64,000 bases of DNA from Primulina eburnea (GCF_022965805.1 NC_133103.1:52216386-52280385); one strand, 5' to 3'; numbered from the stretch's first letter, positions 33,925-45,997 are shown. Numbers and translations: made by a program. The notes: generated by a model not told the origin, from the sequence alone.

Positions 33925-34722
33925 ATGTTTCATCGACAAGTATTCACAACTTTTGCTCAACAAAACGGAGAGCCATTCTACGCAGCATGGGAGAGATTCA
34001 ATAATTTAATAACAGCATTCAGGAATCATGATTTTTCTAACTATGTTCTTATTCGGCTTTTCCTTAAAGGTTTGGATGCAGTCACACGAAGATGGGTATT
34101 TAATGGAGCACTGACAATTGGTAGTCCACTACTTAGTCGACATGAAGATAGTGTGATATATTTGCTAAATGATATGGCCGACTTTGACTACCATCAGTAT
34201 TGGGTTCCTTCGCTGCAGAGTTGGAGCCACCAATACACTCCAGAAATTAGCCAATCTGATTTTACATACCAACCTTTCGAGCATCAAGAAGATGAGGGAT
34301 ATAGTCTTGAAATAATCATAAGTCGACTGAATGATATGGTAAACAAGCGCGTGTCATTGAATGAGGAAACTGTTGAACCTCAGTATGAAAAAGTTTTGGA
34401 AGAAATATCACAAGAAAATGAGGCACCAATGAAGTTGAGAGATGAACAAGCTCCTGAGACTATCGATTTGAGCTCGTCGATAATATCATCATATATACAT
34501 CTAGGAGATCCTTGTCTTTTTCCATTGCCGATTTCAACAGATTTTGTTCTTCAAGAGCTAACTATGATACACTCATCTCATGCCTATTATTTAAAGTCAC
34601 GTTTTGTTGAGGAGACGAGCTTACATTGCGTACATCAAGCCAAACTTGAGGGCACATGGAACCAAGACCCATATATGGTGTCATATGACACGTACTTTGG
34701 GCGTCAGCCGCTCTTTGAATGA
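33925..34722 (+). CDS. Athila-like Gag protein, unit 1 (intact frame)
   Basis: 265 residues from the first in-frame ATG (33925), about 130 bp after the PBS. The frame is open further upstream, but that stretch is PBS and T-rich leader. A Gag core is visible near residues 9-60: FAQQNGEPFYAAWERFNNL then LIRLFLKGLDAVTRRWV. This matches the E..YEAWERF.. and ..F..GL....R motif of plant Athila/gypsy Gag, a retrotrans_gag-type capsid domain. The remainder is acidic and not recognised; there is no zinc knuckle. It is the only protein of the element, suggesting a TR-GAG type non-autonomous element mobilised by a relative. An AG acceptor-like site (CTCTTACAG, near 33867) precedes it. Confidence 0.75.
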   Translation: MFHRQVFTTFAQQNGEPFYAAWERFNNLITAFRNHDFSNYVLIRLFLKGLDAVTRRWVFNGALTIGSPLLSRHEDSVIYLLNDMADFDYHQYWVPSLQSWSHQYTPEISQSDFTYQPFEHQEDEGYSLEIIISRLNDMVNKRVSLNEETVEPQYEKVLEEISQENEAPMKLRDEQAPETIDLSSSIISSYIHLGDPCLFPLPISTDFVLQELTMIHSSHAYYLKSRFVEETSLHCVHQAKLEGTWNQDPYMVSYDTYFGRQPLFE

Positions 34723-36730
34723 GAGTTTTTGAGGGTCAAGCCGACGACTAAAAATCAAGCGCTTTTGGGAGGCAACCCAAATTTTTTGTTCTTATTATTT
34801 TTAATTTCTTTTATTTTTATTTTTTTCAAATAGTACAATTTTTGTTACCTTTGTGCAGAAGATGTCTTCTAACAAGGCGTGATCACGCCTTACAAGAATA
34901 TCACTTCTGCACCAAAAAAAAAAAAAAATTTTTTTTTAGCTCTAAACACAGTAGATGTTTTCTAACAAGGCGTGACCACGCCTTGTGAGAAAACATCTTC
35001 TGAAAAAAAAAAAAAAAAATTCCTTATACGCAGTATATGTTTTCTAACAAGGCGTGATCACGCCTTGTGAGAAAACATCTTCTGATTTTTGAAAAAAAAA
35101 ACAGATTTTTTTTTTGTTTTTGTTTTTTCTAACCCTATTTGTTCTCACCCCCTTTCACATCTTCTCCCGCAGGATTTGTCAACACCGCCACAACAATAGA
35201 AAGCTTTGCTCCACGATGTCCAACAATTTTCAGGGGAGTTTTCTAACTTCTTTTGGGTTTTTACTGTCTATGTTGTGCATTTAATTTTTGTGTCATCGAG
35301 GACATTGCCACATATAGGTATGGGAGGGGGTATATAGCCTTATTTCTCGTTTCAATTTCTATTTTTTCCAAATTTTTTGCATGTTTATTCAAAAAAAAAT
35401 AAATAAAGAAGAAAGAGAGGAGAGAGTCCGGCAAAATGAATGTTTTTGATCCATAAAGCATCCGGCAAAATGAATTTGTTTGATCCATTAAGCATCTAGT
35501 GTTTATTCGTTATCTCTCTCATTTGAATCTTGAATGCCTCTGATGCTAGTCTAAAAAAAAAAAAAATTGATGTCTTCTTTGTGTGCAACTGATTTTGCAT
35601 CCTTACTGCTACATTTATGGGAAATTGCTCTTGATGATGTGTTGAAATGACAAGTGTATGGGGTCTAACACATACCATTTTTTTTGTGTGAGCTTTGGGC
35701 CTATGAGCAATCATCATATCATGCTCCAATTTTTCTTGATTGTGTGTTAGTCATACGTTGTTGATTTTTCTAGAACTTGCATTGTTATACATGTCTTTGT
35801 TGATACCTTGTGATGGATTAGGTCCATAAACAAAGTAAAGGGCATTAGGTTCAAACCTTTTTTTTCAAATCATCAGTGCCATTCTTTTTGAGCCTACCCT
35901 GATTCATTTACCCCTAGTGAGCCAAGTTCGAGCTTGAGCCTATTTGTTGGAAAATAACCACGTTACAATCCATGATACAATCCTTTTTTTGGTTATTCCA
36001 TTATTTGAACCTCGAATTGAAGAATCATACAAACTTTTCTCATTTAGCAACTGTTTTGAGCCAAGAAAGCGTAAATTGTTGAGATCGAGTGTTTAATGCT
36101 CGAAATCGTTGTCTCAAAAACTCCTTATGAAAAAAAAAACAAGAATAAAAAAAAAAGATTTGAAAAAAATATATATAAGAAAAAAAAGGGAGTGAGAAGG
36201 AAAATAAGAGCAACGAAAAATAAAATGCTCTTGGATGTTATAATGAGATTGAAGATGTTATTGTTAGCAGGATGCAATTTTGTTGAAAGTGTGTATGTGT
36301 TCTTCAGTTCCATAAACCGTTGTACTTATTTCCTACCTGACCTCTAGCCATGTTTCAACCCATTTACAGCCCTTGTTTGTGCATTTTAATTCATTCACTT
36401 GGTAGAGGATATGATATATTTGCAAGCTTATGGTAAAAATTTTCAGCGTTTTGACATGAGAGCTCCTTGATACACACCTAGACACTTACGAGTGAAATGA
36501 GCGAATCTTGTGAGGAGTGTTTGGACTCTATGCAGTTTTATTTCTACACATTCGGATGGAAGCAATTGCTCATGATGTTGGTAGTCAGATGCCCAACAAT
36601 TAAATTTCTTTGGTGCATGAAAAAAATATTTTGCGGACAAGTAAATGAAGCAGAAAGAAAATAATGAGTTGAGATAATGAATTGAACTCTTTTATGCTTG
36701 AGGACAAGCATGGTTTAGGTGTGGGAGATT
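34723..36730 (+). other. Non-coding 3' internal region, unit 1
   Basis: No protein is supported. It contains the conserved GGGAGGCAACCC motif, three palindromes, A-rich runs and, at its end, the polypurine tract GTGTGGGAGATT adjoining the LTR. The pol region of a complete Athila element would be expected before this point. Confidence 0.7.
34874..35066. repeat. Three 18-bp palindromes AAGGCGTGATCACGCCTT
   Basis: Copies lie at 34874-34891 (perfect), 34967-34984 (one change) and 35049-35066 (perfect). Longer inverted arms at the second and third copies (GTTTTCTAAC.. and ..GTGAGAAAAC) extend them to about 38 bp. They are separated by A-rich runs and lie 150-350 bp after gag. A fourth is in the LTR at 36953-36970. 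Confidence 0.92.
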
Positions 36731-38082
36731 TGATAGGCTCATAATAGTTGTATTTTTTGTTGTCATATCTCTCATTGTTACCACTTTCAACGTGCTTAAT
36801 TGACACATTTTTGTGTGATTTATTGTAGGATGAAGTTTTCTGTTCATGAGATAAAATTGGGCTAAAAAGGTTATTTTATATCACAATTAAAGTTGTCGAT
36901 ATGATCGTAGTGGAAGACTTGAACAGAAAAAATTCAGAATTGGTTTTTGGATAAGGCGTGATCACGCCTTATGAATGCTCCTCGGCTGCTTAGTGAGAAT
37001 TGAAGAATTTTCATATCAAAGAAGAAATAAAAGATAGAGTTTTTTTTCCATAAAAAAACTCTATATTTTTTAGTAGATATTTCATATTATCTTTTAATTT
37101 TTTAGTGATTAGGTTTTAATTTGGATTAATGGGCTTTTTAGCTTTAGACCCAAAAAGATTACCCCAATCTCACGTGAAAACAAAAAGAAAAAGGAGGCAG
37201 CAGATTTTTCTAATTCAATTCTCCAACCAATCTCCAACAGCTCTCGTGAAGTGAAGAAAAAAGGGGCGCAAGGCTAAGTTTCATTTCTATTCAAGGGATA
37301 ATTTTACTATTTCGATTTATCACTATGAGGCTTTTTGCACTTTAACTTATTATTTTTGTTTGCCCAGGTATTTGTTGATTTATTATTTAATTATATGAAT
37401 GTTATAAGTCAATTATTCTGACAATTTAATTTGATGTATGATTTTCTACTGCTATACATGAATTCAGTGATCCGTAATTGTCATGAACGATTGGTACATG
37501 AGTAGCGATAGATTATGTGTGTTGTGCTATCATAACATATTTAATTTAAATAAATCAACGAAACTCGATCTATCAATTGCAGCTATCTCGATTGTTAGAT
37601 TTTAGGATTAACTGTTTTCACAAAACGAAATGCTATCTTTAATTAATATAGAACGCTATCGTGCCCAGTTAATTATTAATAAGTTTTGACTGGATGCTGG
37701 GTTTGGTCAATTAAATTAGGAAAACGCAAGAATTTTAGCGGCTATCCCTATAATTCTAAGGTTAATTGCTTGTATCTGCATGAATAAATATATTTTAGCC
37801 GATGAACAGTGATACAATTGAATAGTAGAAATCCCTTGAATCGAGCTTGGTAATATTAATTTACATTTAATTAGTTTTTTCATCTTGATTTGTTATTTCT
37901 TCTTGCATGTTAAATTAGTTCTAGTATTTTATTTAATTCATATCCAAAATCTCCCATTTATTTGCATTTTGCTCGAAAGAAATAAATCTCCCGTTCTCTG
38001 TGGATTCGACCCTGCTCATCATTATACTAATTTTATCTAGAGAGTAGGAATTTAATTTTGGTGGGTCAACGACAGCACACCA
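36731..38082 (+). repeat. Central full LTR of the tandem element
   Basis: 1352 bp, starting TGATAGGCTCATAATAG and ending CGACAGCACACCA. It serves as 3' LTR of unit 1 and 5' LTR of unit 2. It includes palindrome copy four (36953-36970). Confidence 0.9.
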
Positions 38083-38088
38083 AATTTT

Positions 38089-38973
38089 GCAGCAGATTTT
38101 TCTAATTCAATTCTCCAACCAATCTCCAACAGCTCTCGTGAAGTGAAGAAAAAAGGGGCGCAAAGCTAAGTTTCATTTCTATTCAAGGGATAATTTTACT
38201 ATTTCGATTTATCACTATGAGGCTTTTTGCACTTTAATTTATTATTTTTGTTTGCCCAGGTATTTGTTGATTTATTATTTAATTATATGAATGTTATATG
38301 TCAATTAATCTGACAATTTAATTTGATGTATGATTTTCTACTGCTATACATGAATTCAGTGATCCCTAATTGTCATGAACGATTGGTACATGAGTAGCGA
38401 TAGATTATGTGTGTTGTGCTATCATAACATATTTAATTTAAATAAATCAACGAAACTCGATCTATCAATTGCAGCTATCTCGATTGTTAGATTTTAGGAT
38501 TAACTGTTTTCACAAAACGAAATGCTATCTTTAATTAATATGGAACGCTATCGTGCCCAGTTAATTATTAATAAGTTTTGACTGGATGCTGGGTTTGGTC
38601 AATTAAATTAGGAAAACGCAAGAATTTTAGCGGCTATCCCTATAATTCTAAGGTTAATTGCTTGTATCTGCATGAATAAATATATGTTAGCCGATGAACA
38701 GTGATACAATTGAATAGTAGAAATCCCTTGAATCGAGCTTGGTAATATTAATTTACATTTAATTAGTTTTTTCATCTTGATTTGTTATTTCTTCTTGCAT
38801 GTTAAATTAGTTCTAGTATTTTATTTAATTCATATCCAAATCTCCCATTTATTTGCATTTTGCTCGAAAGAAATAAATCTCCCGTTCCCTGTGGATTCGA
38901 CCCTGCTCATCATTATACTAATTTTATCTAGAGAGTAGGAATTTAATTTTGGTGGGTCAACGACAGCACACCA
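38089..38973 (+). repeat. Partial LTR duplication, unit 2
   Basis: 885 bp repeating the end of the central LTR immediately downstream, in direct orientation, before the second PBS. Confidence 0.9.
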
Positions 38974-39127
38974 AATTTTGGCGCCGTTGCCGGGGAACGG
39001 TGCAAGGTTAATTTTTTTCGAGTTTTTTTTTGTTTTTTGTTTTGTTTTATGGTTTGTTCTTCTCTTACAGGTGATTCATCAAGAGAAGAAGAATTTTAGA
39101 ATTTTTTTTGTTGTGAAATACTTCGAG

Positions 39128-39924
39128 ATGTTTCATCGACAAGTATTCACAACTTTTGCTCAACAAAACGGAGAGCCATTCTACGCAGCATGGGAGAGAT
39201 TCAATAATTTAATAACAGCATTCAGGAATCATGATTTTTCTAACTATGTTCTTATTCGGCTTTTCCTTAAAGGTTTGGATGCAGTCACACGAAGATGGGT
39301 ATTTAATGGAGCACTGACAATTGGTAGTCCACTACTTAGTCGACATGAAGATATTGTGATTATTTGCTAAATGATATGGCCGACTTTGACTACCATCAGT
39401 ATTGGGTTCCTTCGCTGCAGAGTTGGAGCCACCAATACACTCCAGAAATTAGCCAATCTGATTTTACATACCAACCTTTCGAGCATCAAGAAGATGAGGG
39501 ATATAGTCTTGAAATAATCATAAGTCGACTGAATGATATGGTAAACAAGCGCGTGTCATTGAATGAGGAAACTGTTGAACCTCAGTATGAAAAAGTTTTG
39601 GAAGAAATATCACAAGAAAATGAGGCACCAATGAAGTTGAGAGATGAACAAGCTCCTGAGACTATCGATTTGAGCTCGTCGATAATATCATCATATATAC
39701 ATCTAGGAGATCCTTGTCTTTTTCCATTGCCGATTTCAACAGATTTTGTTCTTCAAGAGCTAACTATGATACACTCATCTCATGCCTATTATTTAAAGTC
39801 ACGTTTTGTTGAGGAGACGAGCTTACATTGCGTACATCAAGCCAAACTTGAGGGCACATGGAACCAAGACCCATATATGGTGTCATATGACACGTACTTT
39901 GGGCGTCAGCCGCTCTTTGAATGA
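39128..39924 (+). pseudogene. Athila-like gag, unit 2 (frameshifted)
   Basis: It is almost identical to the unit 1 gag, but one base is lost near 39355 (GTGATTATTTG for GTGATATATTTG). This stops the first frame at 39370; the rest continues in another frame from about 39364 to 39924. Promoter context and PBS are the same as in unit 1. Confidence 0.85.
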
Positions 39925-41932
39925 GAGTTTTTGAGGGTCAAGCCGACGACTAAAAATCAAGCGCTTTTGGGAGGCAACCCAAATTTTTTGTTCTTATTAT
40001 TTTTAATTTCTTTTATTTTTATTTTTTTCAAATAGTACAATTTTTGTTACCTTTGTGCAGAAGATGTCTTCTAACAAGGCGTGATCACGCCTTACAAGAA
40101 TATCACTTCTGCACCAAAAAAAAAAAAAAAAATTTTTTTTTAGCTCTAAACACAGTAGATGTTTTCTAACAAGGCGTGACCACGCCTTGTGAGAAAACAT
40201 CTTCTGAAAAAAAAAAAAAAAATTTCCTTATACGCAGTATATGTTTTCTAACAAGGCGTGATCACGCCTTGTGAGAAAACATCTTCTGATTTTTGAAAAA
40301 AAAAACAGATTTTTTTTTTGTTTTTGTTTTTTCTAACCCTATTTGTTCTCACCCCCTTTCACATCTTCTCCCGCAGGATTTGTCAACACCGCCACAACAA
40401 TAGAAAGCTTTGCTCCACGATGTCCAACAATTTTCAGGGGAGTTTTCTAACTTCTTTTGGGTTTTTACTGTCTATGTTGTGCATTTAATTTTTGTGTCAT
40501 CGAGGACATTGCCACATATAGGTATGGGAGGGGGTATATAGCCTTATTTCTCGTTTCAATTTCTATTTTTTTCAAATTTTTTGCATGTTTATTCAAAAAA
40601 AATAAATAAAGAAGAAAGAGAGGAGAGAGTCCGGCAAAATGAATGTTTTTGATCCATAAAGCATCCGGCAAAATGAATTTGTTTGATCCATTAAGCATCT
40701 AGTGTTTATTCGTTATCTCTCTCATTTGAATCTTGAATGCCTCTGATGCTAGTCTAAAAAAAAAAAAATTGATGTCTTCTTTGTGTGCAACTGATTTTGC
40801 ATCCTTACTGCTACATTTATGGGAAATTGCTCTTGATGATGTGTTGAAATGACAAGTGTATGGGGTCTAACACATACCATTTTTTTTGTGTGAGCTTTGG
40901 GCCTATGAGCAATCATCATATCATGCTCCAATTTTTCTTGATTGTGTGTTAGTCATACGTTGTTGATTTTTCTAGAACTCGCATTGTTATACATGTCTTT
41001 GTTGATACCTTGTGATGGATTAGGTCCATAAACAAAGTAAAGGGCATTAGGTTCAAACCTTTTTTTTCAAATCATCAGTGCCATTCTTTTTGAGCCTACC
41101 CTGATTCATTTACCCCTAGTGAGCCAAGTTCGAGCTTGAGCCTATTTGTTGGAAAATAACCACGTTACAATCCATGATACAATCCTTTTTTTGGTTATTC
41201 CTCTATTTGAACCTCGAATTGAAGAATCATACAAACTTTTCTCATTTAGCAACTGTTTTGAGCCAAGAAAGCGTAAATTGTTGAGATCGAGTGTTTAATG
41301 CTCGAAATCGTTGTCTCAAAAACTCCTTATGAAAAAAAAAACAAGAATAAAAAAAAAAGATTTGAAAAAAATATATATAAGAAAAAAAAGGGAGTGAGAA
41401 GGAAAATAAGAGCAACGAAAAATAAAATGCTCTTGGATGTTATAATGAGATTGAAGATGTTATTGTTAGCAGGATGCAATTTTGTTGAAAGTGTGTATGT
41501 GTTCTTCAGTTCCATAAACCGTTGTACTTATTTCCTACCTGACCTCTAGCCATGTTTCAACCCATTTACAGCCCTTGTTTGTGCATTTTAATTCATTCAC
41601 TTGGTAGAGGATATGATATATTTGCAAGCTTATGGTAAAAATTTTCAGCGTTTTGACATGAGAGCTCCTTGATACACACCTAGACACTTACGAGTGAAAT
41701 GAGCGAATCTTGTGAGGAGTGTTTGGACTCTATGCAGTTTTATTTCTACACATTCGGATGGAAGCAATTGCTCATGATGTTGGTAGTCAGATGCCCAACA
41801 ATTAAATTTCTTTGGTGCATGAAAAAAATATTTTGCGGACAAGTAAATGAAGCAGAAAGAGAATAATGAGTTGAGATAATGAATTGAACTCTTTTATGCT
41901 TGAGGACAAGCATGGTTTAGGTGTGGGAGATT
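39925..41932 (+). other. Non-coding 3' internal region, unit 2
   Basis: Near-identical to 34723-36730. No gene supported. Confidence 0.7.
40076..40270. repeat. Three AAGGCGTGATCACGCCTT palindromes, unit 2
   Basis: Copies at 40076-40093, 40171-40188 and 40253-40270. The fourth, in the last LTR (42155-42172), has a change that breaks the right arm (CACACCTT). Confidence 0.92.
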
Positions 41933-43282
41933 TGATAGGCTCATAATAGTTGTATTTTTTGTTGTCATATCTCTCATTGTTACCACTTTCAACGTGCTTA
42001 ATTGACACATTTTTGTGTGATTTAATGTAGGATGAAGTTTTCTGTTCATGAGATAAAATTGGTTTAAAAAGGTTATTTTATATCACAATTAAAGTTGTCG
42101 ATATGATCGTAGTGGAAGACTTGAACAGAAAAAATTCAGAATTGGTTTTTGGATAAGGCGTGATCACACCTTATGAATGCTCCTCGGCTGCTTAGTGAGA
42201 ATTGAAGAATTTTCATATCAAAGAAGAAATAAAAGATAGAGTTTTTTTTCATAAAAAAACTCTATATTTTTTAGTAGATATTTCATATTATCTTTTAATT
42301 TTTAGTGATTAGGTTTTAATTTGGATTAATGGGCTTTTTAGCTTTAGACCCAAAAAGATTACCCCAATCTCACGTGAAAACAAAAAGAAAAAGGAGGCAG
42401 CAGATTTTTCTAATTCAATTCTCCAACCAATCTCCAACAGCTCTCGTGAAGTGAAGAAAAAAAGGGCGCAAGGCTAAGTTTCATTTCTATTCAAGGGATA
42501 ATTTTAGTATTTCGATTTATCACTATGAGGCTTTTTGCACTTTAATTTATTATTTTTGTTTGCCCAGGTATTTGTTGATTTATTATTTAATTATATGAAT
42601 GTTATATGTCAATTAATCTGACAATTTAATTTGATGTATGATTTTCTACTGCTATACATGAATTCAGTTATCCGTAATTGTCATGAACGATTGGTACATG
42701 TGTAGCGATAGATTATGTGTGTTGTGCTATCATAACATATTTAATTTAAATAAATCAACGAAACTCGATCTATCAATTGCAGCTATCTCGATTGTTAGAT
42801 TTTTGGATTAACTGTTTTCACAAAACGAAATGCTATCTTTAATTAATATGGAACGCTATCGTGCCCAGTTAATTATTAATAAGTTTTGACTGGATGCTGG
42901 GTTTGGTCAATTAAATTAGGAAAACGCACGAATTTTAGCGGCTATCCCTATAATTCTAAGGTTAATTGCTTGTATCTGCATGAATAAATATATGTTAGCC
43001 GATGAACAGTGATACAATTGAATAGTAGAAATCCCTTGAATCGAGCTTGGTAATATTAATTTATATTTAATTAGTTTTTTCATCTTGATTTGTTATTTCT
43101 TCTTGCATGTTAAATTAGTTCTAGTATTTTATTTAATTCATATCCAAAATCTCCCATTTATTTGCATTTTGCTCGAAAGAAATAAATCTCCCGTTCCCTG
43201 TGGATTCGACCCTGCTCATCATTATACTAATTTTATCTAGAGAGTAGGAATTTAATTTTGGTGGGTCAACGACAGCACACCA
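41933..43282 (+). repeat. 3' LTR of the tandem element
   Basis: 1350 bp, TGATAGG...CACACCA. It ends inside the 19-bp minisatellite, which resumes ACAGGGTTCTATAGC at 43283. Confidence 0.9.
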
Positions 43283-43520
43283 ACAGGGTTCTATAGCTCA
43301 GCCACGGTCTCTCGTCTGTCTAGGGTCCTATAGCATGACCAGGGTCCTCTCGTCGGTCTAGGGTCCATTCGCTTTGCCAACGTCCTCTAGTTCGGCCAGG
43401 GTCATCTCGCCCGATCAGGGTCTTCTAGCCCGGCCAGGGTCATCTAGCCCATCCAGGGCTCATGTCACCCGACCAGGGTCAATCTCGCTCGACCAATGTC
43501 CTCACTCCCGACCAGGGTTC
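43283..43520. repeat. 19-bp minisatellite, array 3 (left end lost)
   Basis: Same monomers as array 2, beginning in mid-array at the retroelement junction. Confidence 0.88.
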
Positions 43521-43569
43521 AAGGTCACTTAATCACCTGTATGGGTCACCATGCCTATTGAAAAAAGAT

Positions 43570-43790
43570 ATGACATTGGCAGTTGTTAGAGGACATGGTA
43601 TGGGCAGTCGTCAGAGGACAGGGCGTGAGCATATATCTAATAAGGAACAATGTACATGCACTATAATCGAGGTCATATTCTCCCCTACAAATACCGAGTT
43701 TGTAAATGGCGAGACACTCTTGTGGGAGAGTTTTTTATGGGCATGTTTTTTTCTATTATTGTGTTGATGAAGTGTTCTAATGTGTAAAGA
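43570..43790 (+). pseudogene. ELIP exon-3 relic (type II)
   Basis: TNTEFVNGET is followed by a 2-bp insertion relative to other copies (GAGACACTCTTG), which shifts the frame. Otherwise as 30950-31155. Confidence 0.6.
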
Positions 43791-43876
43791 ATTATGTAAA
43801 TTTAAATAATATAGTGATATTTTACGGTGAGATTGTTTAATTAAATATTTTTTGTTTTGAAACTCTAATGGTTTTC

Positions 43877-43924
<48 letters not shown>

Positions 43925-44764
43925 GGTTAGTTCTAAATCTACAAAAATATTTTTTTTCCCTAACACACTTTCAGTTCTTTGACATTATTATATATTATTT
44001 GTATTCTAATATAAATTTAATAAAAAATCATTAATTACATGTATTGAAAGATAATAAAATTGAGTTTGAAATTTTCTGAAAATTATACATATATAAATAC
44101 ATAAATAAATACAAGTATGTTGGCAGGATTGTACCAAAATTTAAACTTTAATTGAAGTAGAGCTTATAATTATTCTTTTATGTTGGGAAAGAGTAGGTAT
44201 CTTGTAAGACGGTCTCATGAATCTTTATCTGTGAGATGTGTCAATCCTATCGATATTCACAACAAAAAGTAATAATCTTAGCATAAAAAGTAATAATTTT
44301 TCATTGATGATTCAAATAAGAGATCCGTCTCACAAAATACGACCCTGTGAGACCGTCTCACACAAGTTTTTACTGTTGGCAAAACTTATATTTTATGTAC
44401 TAGCATTTCTATCAAGTGTGTAGTCTAAAAGTTAAGTAATCAAAGCTCGTGCAGCATTTTCGTCTAATTTTTGATATAACGTCGAATATTTCAGCATATT
44501 TTGGCACCACACCAACAGACCGCACCAGCAAGTTTTTGTGTTAAATCAGCATTTTTTGACCTCATATGAGCATTTTTCGGTGATACATTAACACTCTAAC
44601 AAAGTAATATATACTAAAAGCAAAAAAAAGAAATCAGAGTTAACAAACCAAAACCAATTTTTGAATACTTAGCGAACCAAAACCCAAAATAAGACAAGTT
44701 TAGTTCAAGATTAAAAAAATTATTTTCCGTTAATTTTTTAGTTGGAAACGAACAAGAATCAATA
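43791..44764. other. ELIP2 distal upstream spacer with MITE
   Basis: AT-rich, with a (TTA)n run (about 43880-43923) and the MITE at 44201-44366. No gene seen. Confidence 0.7.
44201..44366. mobile_element. MITE-like element (upstream-spacer copy)
   Basis: Ends CTTGTAAGACGGTCTCA and GTGAGACCGTCTCACACAAG, with one extra base near the right end. Orthologous to 31532-31696. Confidence 0.8.
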
Positions 44765-45173
44765 CAAGTACTCTATCAAAAGCTTTTATGTTTTTGGATG
44801 CATATTTTGCTCCTAGAATCATTGAGTAATACTAGAGATTCGTGTGATACACACACACATACCTCGACCGACCATTTGATAATATCCTCACATTAATTTA
44901 TTAATTAAATGTCCTAGCTAGAAAGAAAGCTGTCCGGTGCCTATGAATCCATCTTTCATACGATGTTGTACAGATTATAAGCCATTTACGTGGAAAAAGA
45001 AAGACCCACTATTTCTGTCCACAAAACCTCTATAAATAAACCCCACACTTCATGCACTCCATCATATTCAACCTAATTGCGACTTTTGTTCTTTTATCTC
45101 GAATACTGATCATCAACAGCTAAGCTAATTTACTTGTTCTTCATTCTCAGACAAGCTTTTGTTCACGCACAAT
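44765..45173 (+). promoter_or_regulatory. ELIP2 promoter and 5' leader
   Basis: TACGTGG at 44987-44993 (ACGT-core element) and TATAAATA at 45031-45038, 143 bp before the ATG. A light- or ABA-responsive role is only inferred from the ACGT core. Confidence 0.75.
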
Positions 45174-45326
45174 ATGGCAGCTGCAGCAACAGGGATGCAA
45201 ATGATCTGTGGAGCTGGTTTCAATTCAAGAATTGCTTGTCTGAACCAGTTTGCTCCTTTAAGATCAAGCGTGCCACTTTTTAAGAGGGATATGAAGTTCA
45301 GAGTTCGAAGCACGGCTGAGGTATGT

Positions 45327-45406
<80 letters not shown>

Positions 45407-45997
45407 TATGTGAAGTTTATATATAGTTTGCTACTTAAATATTAACAGTACGTAAAATACTGATTTAACAGGATGGTGGTGATGTTGTTGATGAGAAAGA
45501 AAAAGCAGCAATTCCAATTCCACCACAATTGTTCTCGACCCCTCCTCCCCGGCCGCAACCTGAGGTAGTTCAGATCTTTTTTGTTTTAATCTTGTAATAA
45601 TTGATTTAGTACATTTATATAATCACATGTCGTGGTCTCAATTTCCATTCAGGAGAGCACAAATATTACAGATATCATGGCCTTCGATGGGCCTGGCCCG
45701 GAGAGGATCAACGGCCGTCTAGCCATGATCGGATTCGTGGCAGCCATTGCGGTTGAATTCACCAGAGGACAAGGTATCTTTTCGCAGATACAAAACGGAG
45801 GGATCCTTTGGTTTGTCGGGACAACTGTTGTGCTATCTGTGGCATCACTTGTTCCGTTATTTAAAGGTGTGAGCGCCGATTCGAGGTCCAAGGGATTGAT
45901 GACATCCGATGCTGAGCTTTGGAATGGAAGGCTTGCAATGGTAGGATTGATAGCTCTGGCCTACACCGAGTACCTCAAGGGAGGAACTCTTGTGTGA
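45174..45997 (+). CDS. ELIP: ELIP2: early light-induced protein, chloroplast (194 aa)
   Basis: Exons: 45174-45320, 45472-45564, 45653-45997, all GT..AG and phase 0. Residues 1 to about 45 are a chloroplast transit peptide (Ala/Arg/Ser-rich, few acidic residues). Residues 50-80 form an acidic then proline-rich linker. Residues 81-194 hold three membrane helices. Helix 1 begins ERINGRLAMIGF and helix 3 begins ELWNGRLAMVGL, the two conserved ExxNxRxAM chlorophyll-binding motifs of the LHC superfamily. Helix 2 is GGILWFVGTTVVLSVASL. The product is a thylakoid photoprotective protein induced by light stress and desiccation; length and exon layout fit the family. The protein is identical to ELIP3; the coding sequences differ by a single silent T/C in exon 3. 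Confidence 0.96.
45331..45404. repeat. (TA)n microsatellite in ELIP2 intron 1
   Basis: Almost pure TA run. A frame reading through it from exon 1 is an artefact. Confidence 0.95.

Larger units (their letters stand above)
32443..43282 (+). mobile_element. Tandem Athila-like non-autonomous retrotransposon (LTR-int-LTR-int-LTR)
   Basis: Two nearly identical 5203-bp units share a central LTR. The order is: truncated LTR (32443-32878), partial LTR (32885-33770), PBS and internal (33776-36730), full LTR (36731-38082), partial LTR (38089-38973), PBS and internal (38979-41932), full LTR (41933-43282). The PBS TGGCGCCGTTGCCGGGGA matches tRNA-Asp and is typical of Athila/Tat gypsy elements. So are the tract before the LTR (GAGGACAAGC..GTGTGGGAGATT) and AAGCGCTTTTGGGAGGCAAC after gag. 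Only gag is coded; protease, RT and integrase are absent. Confidence 0.9.
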
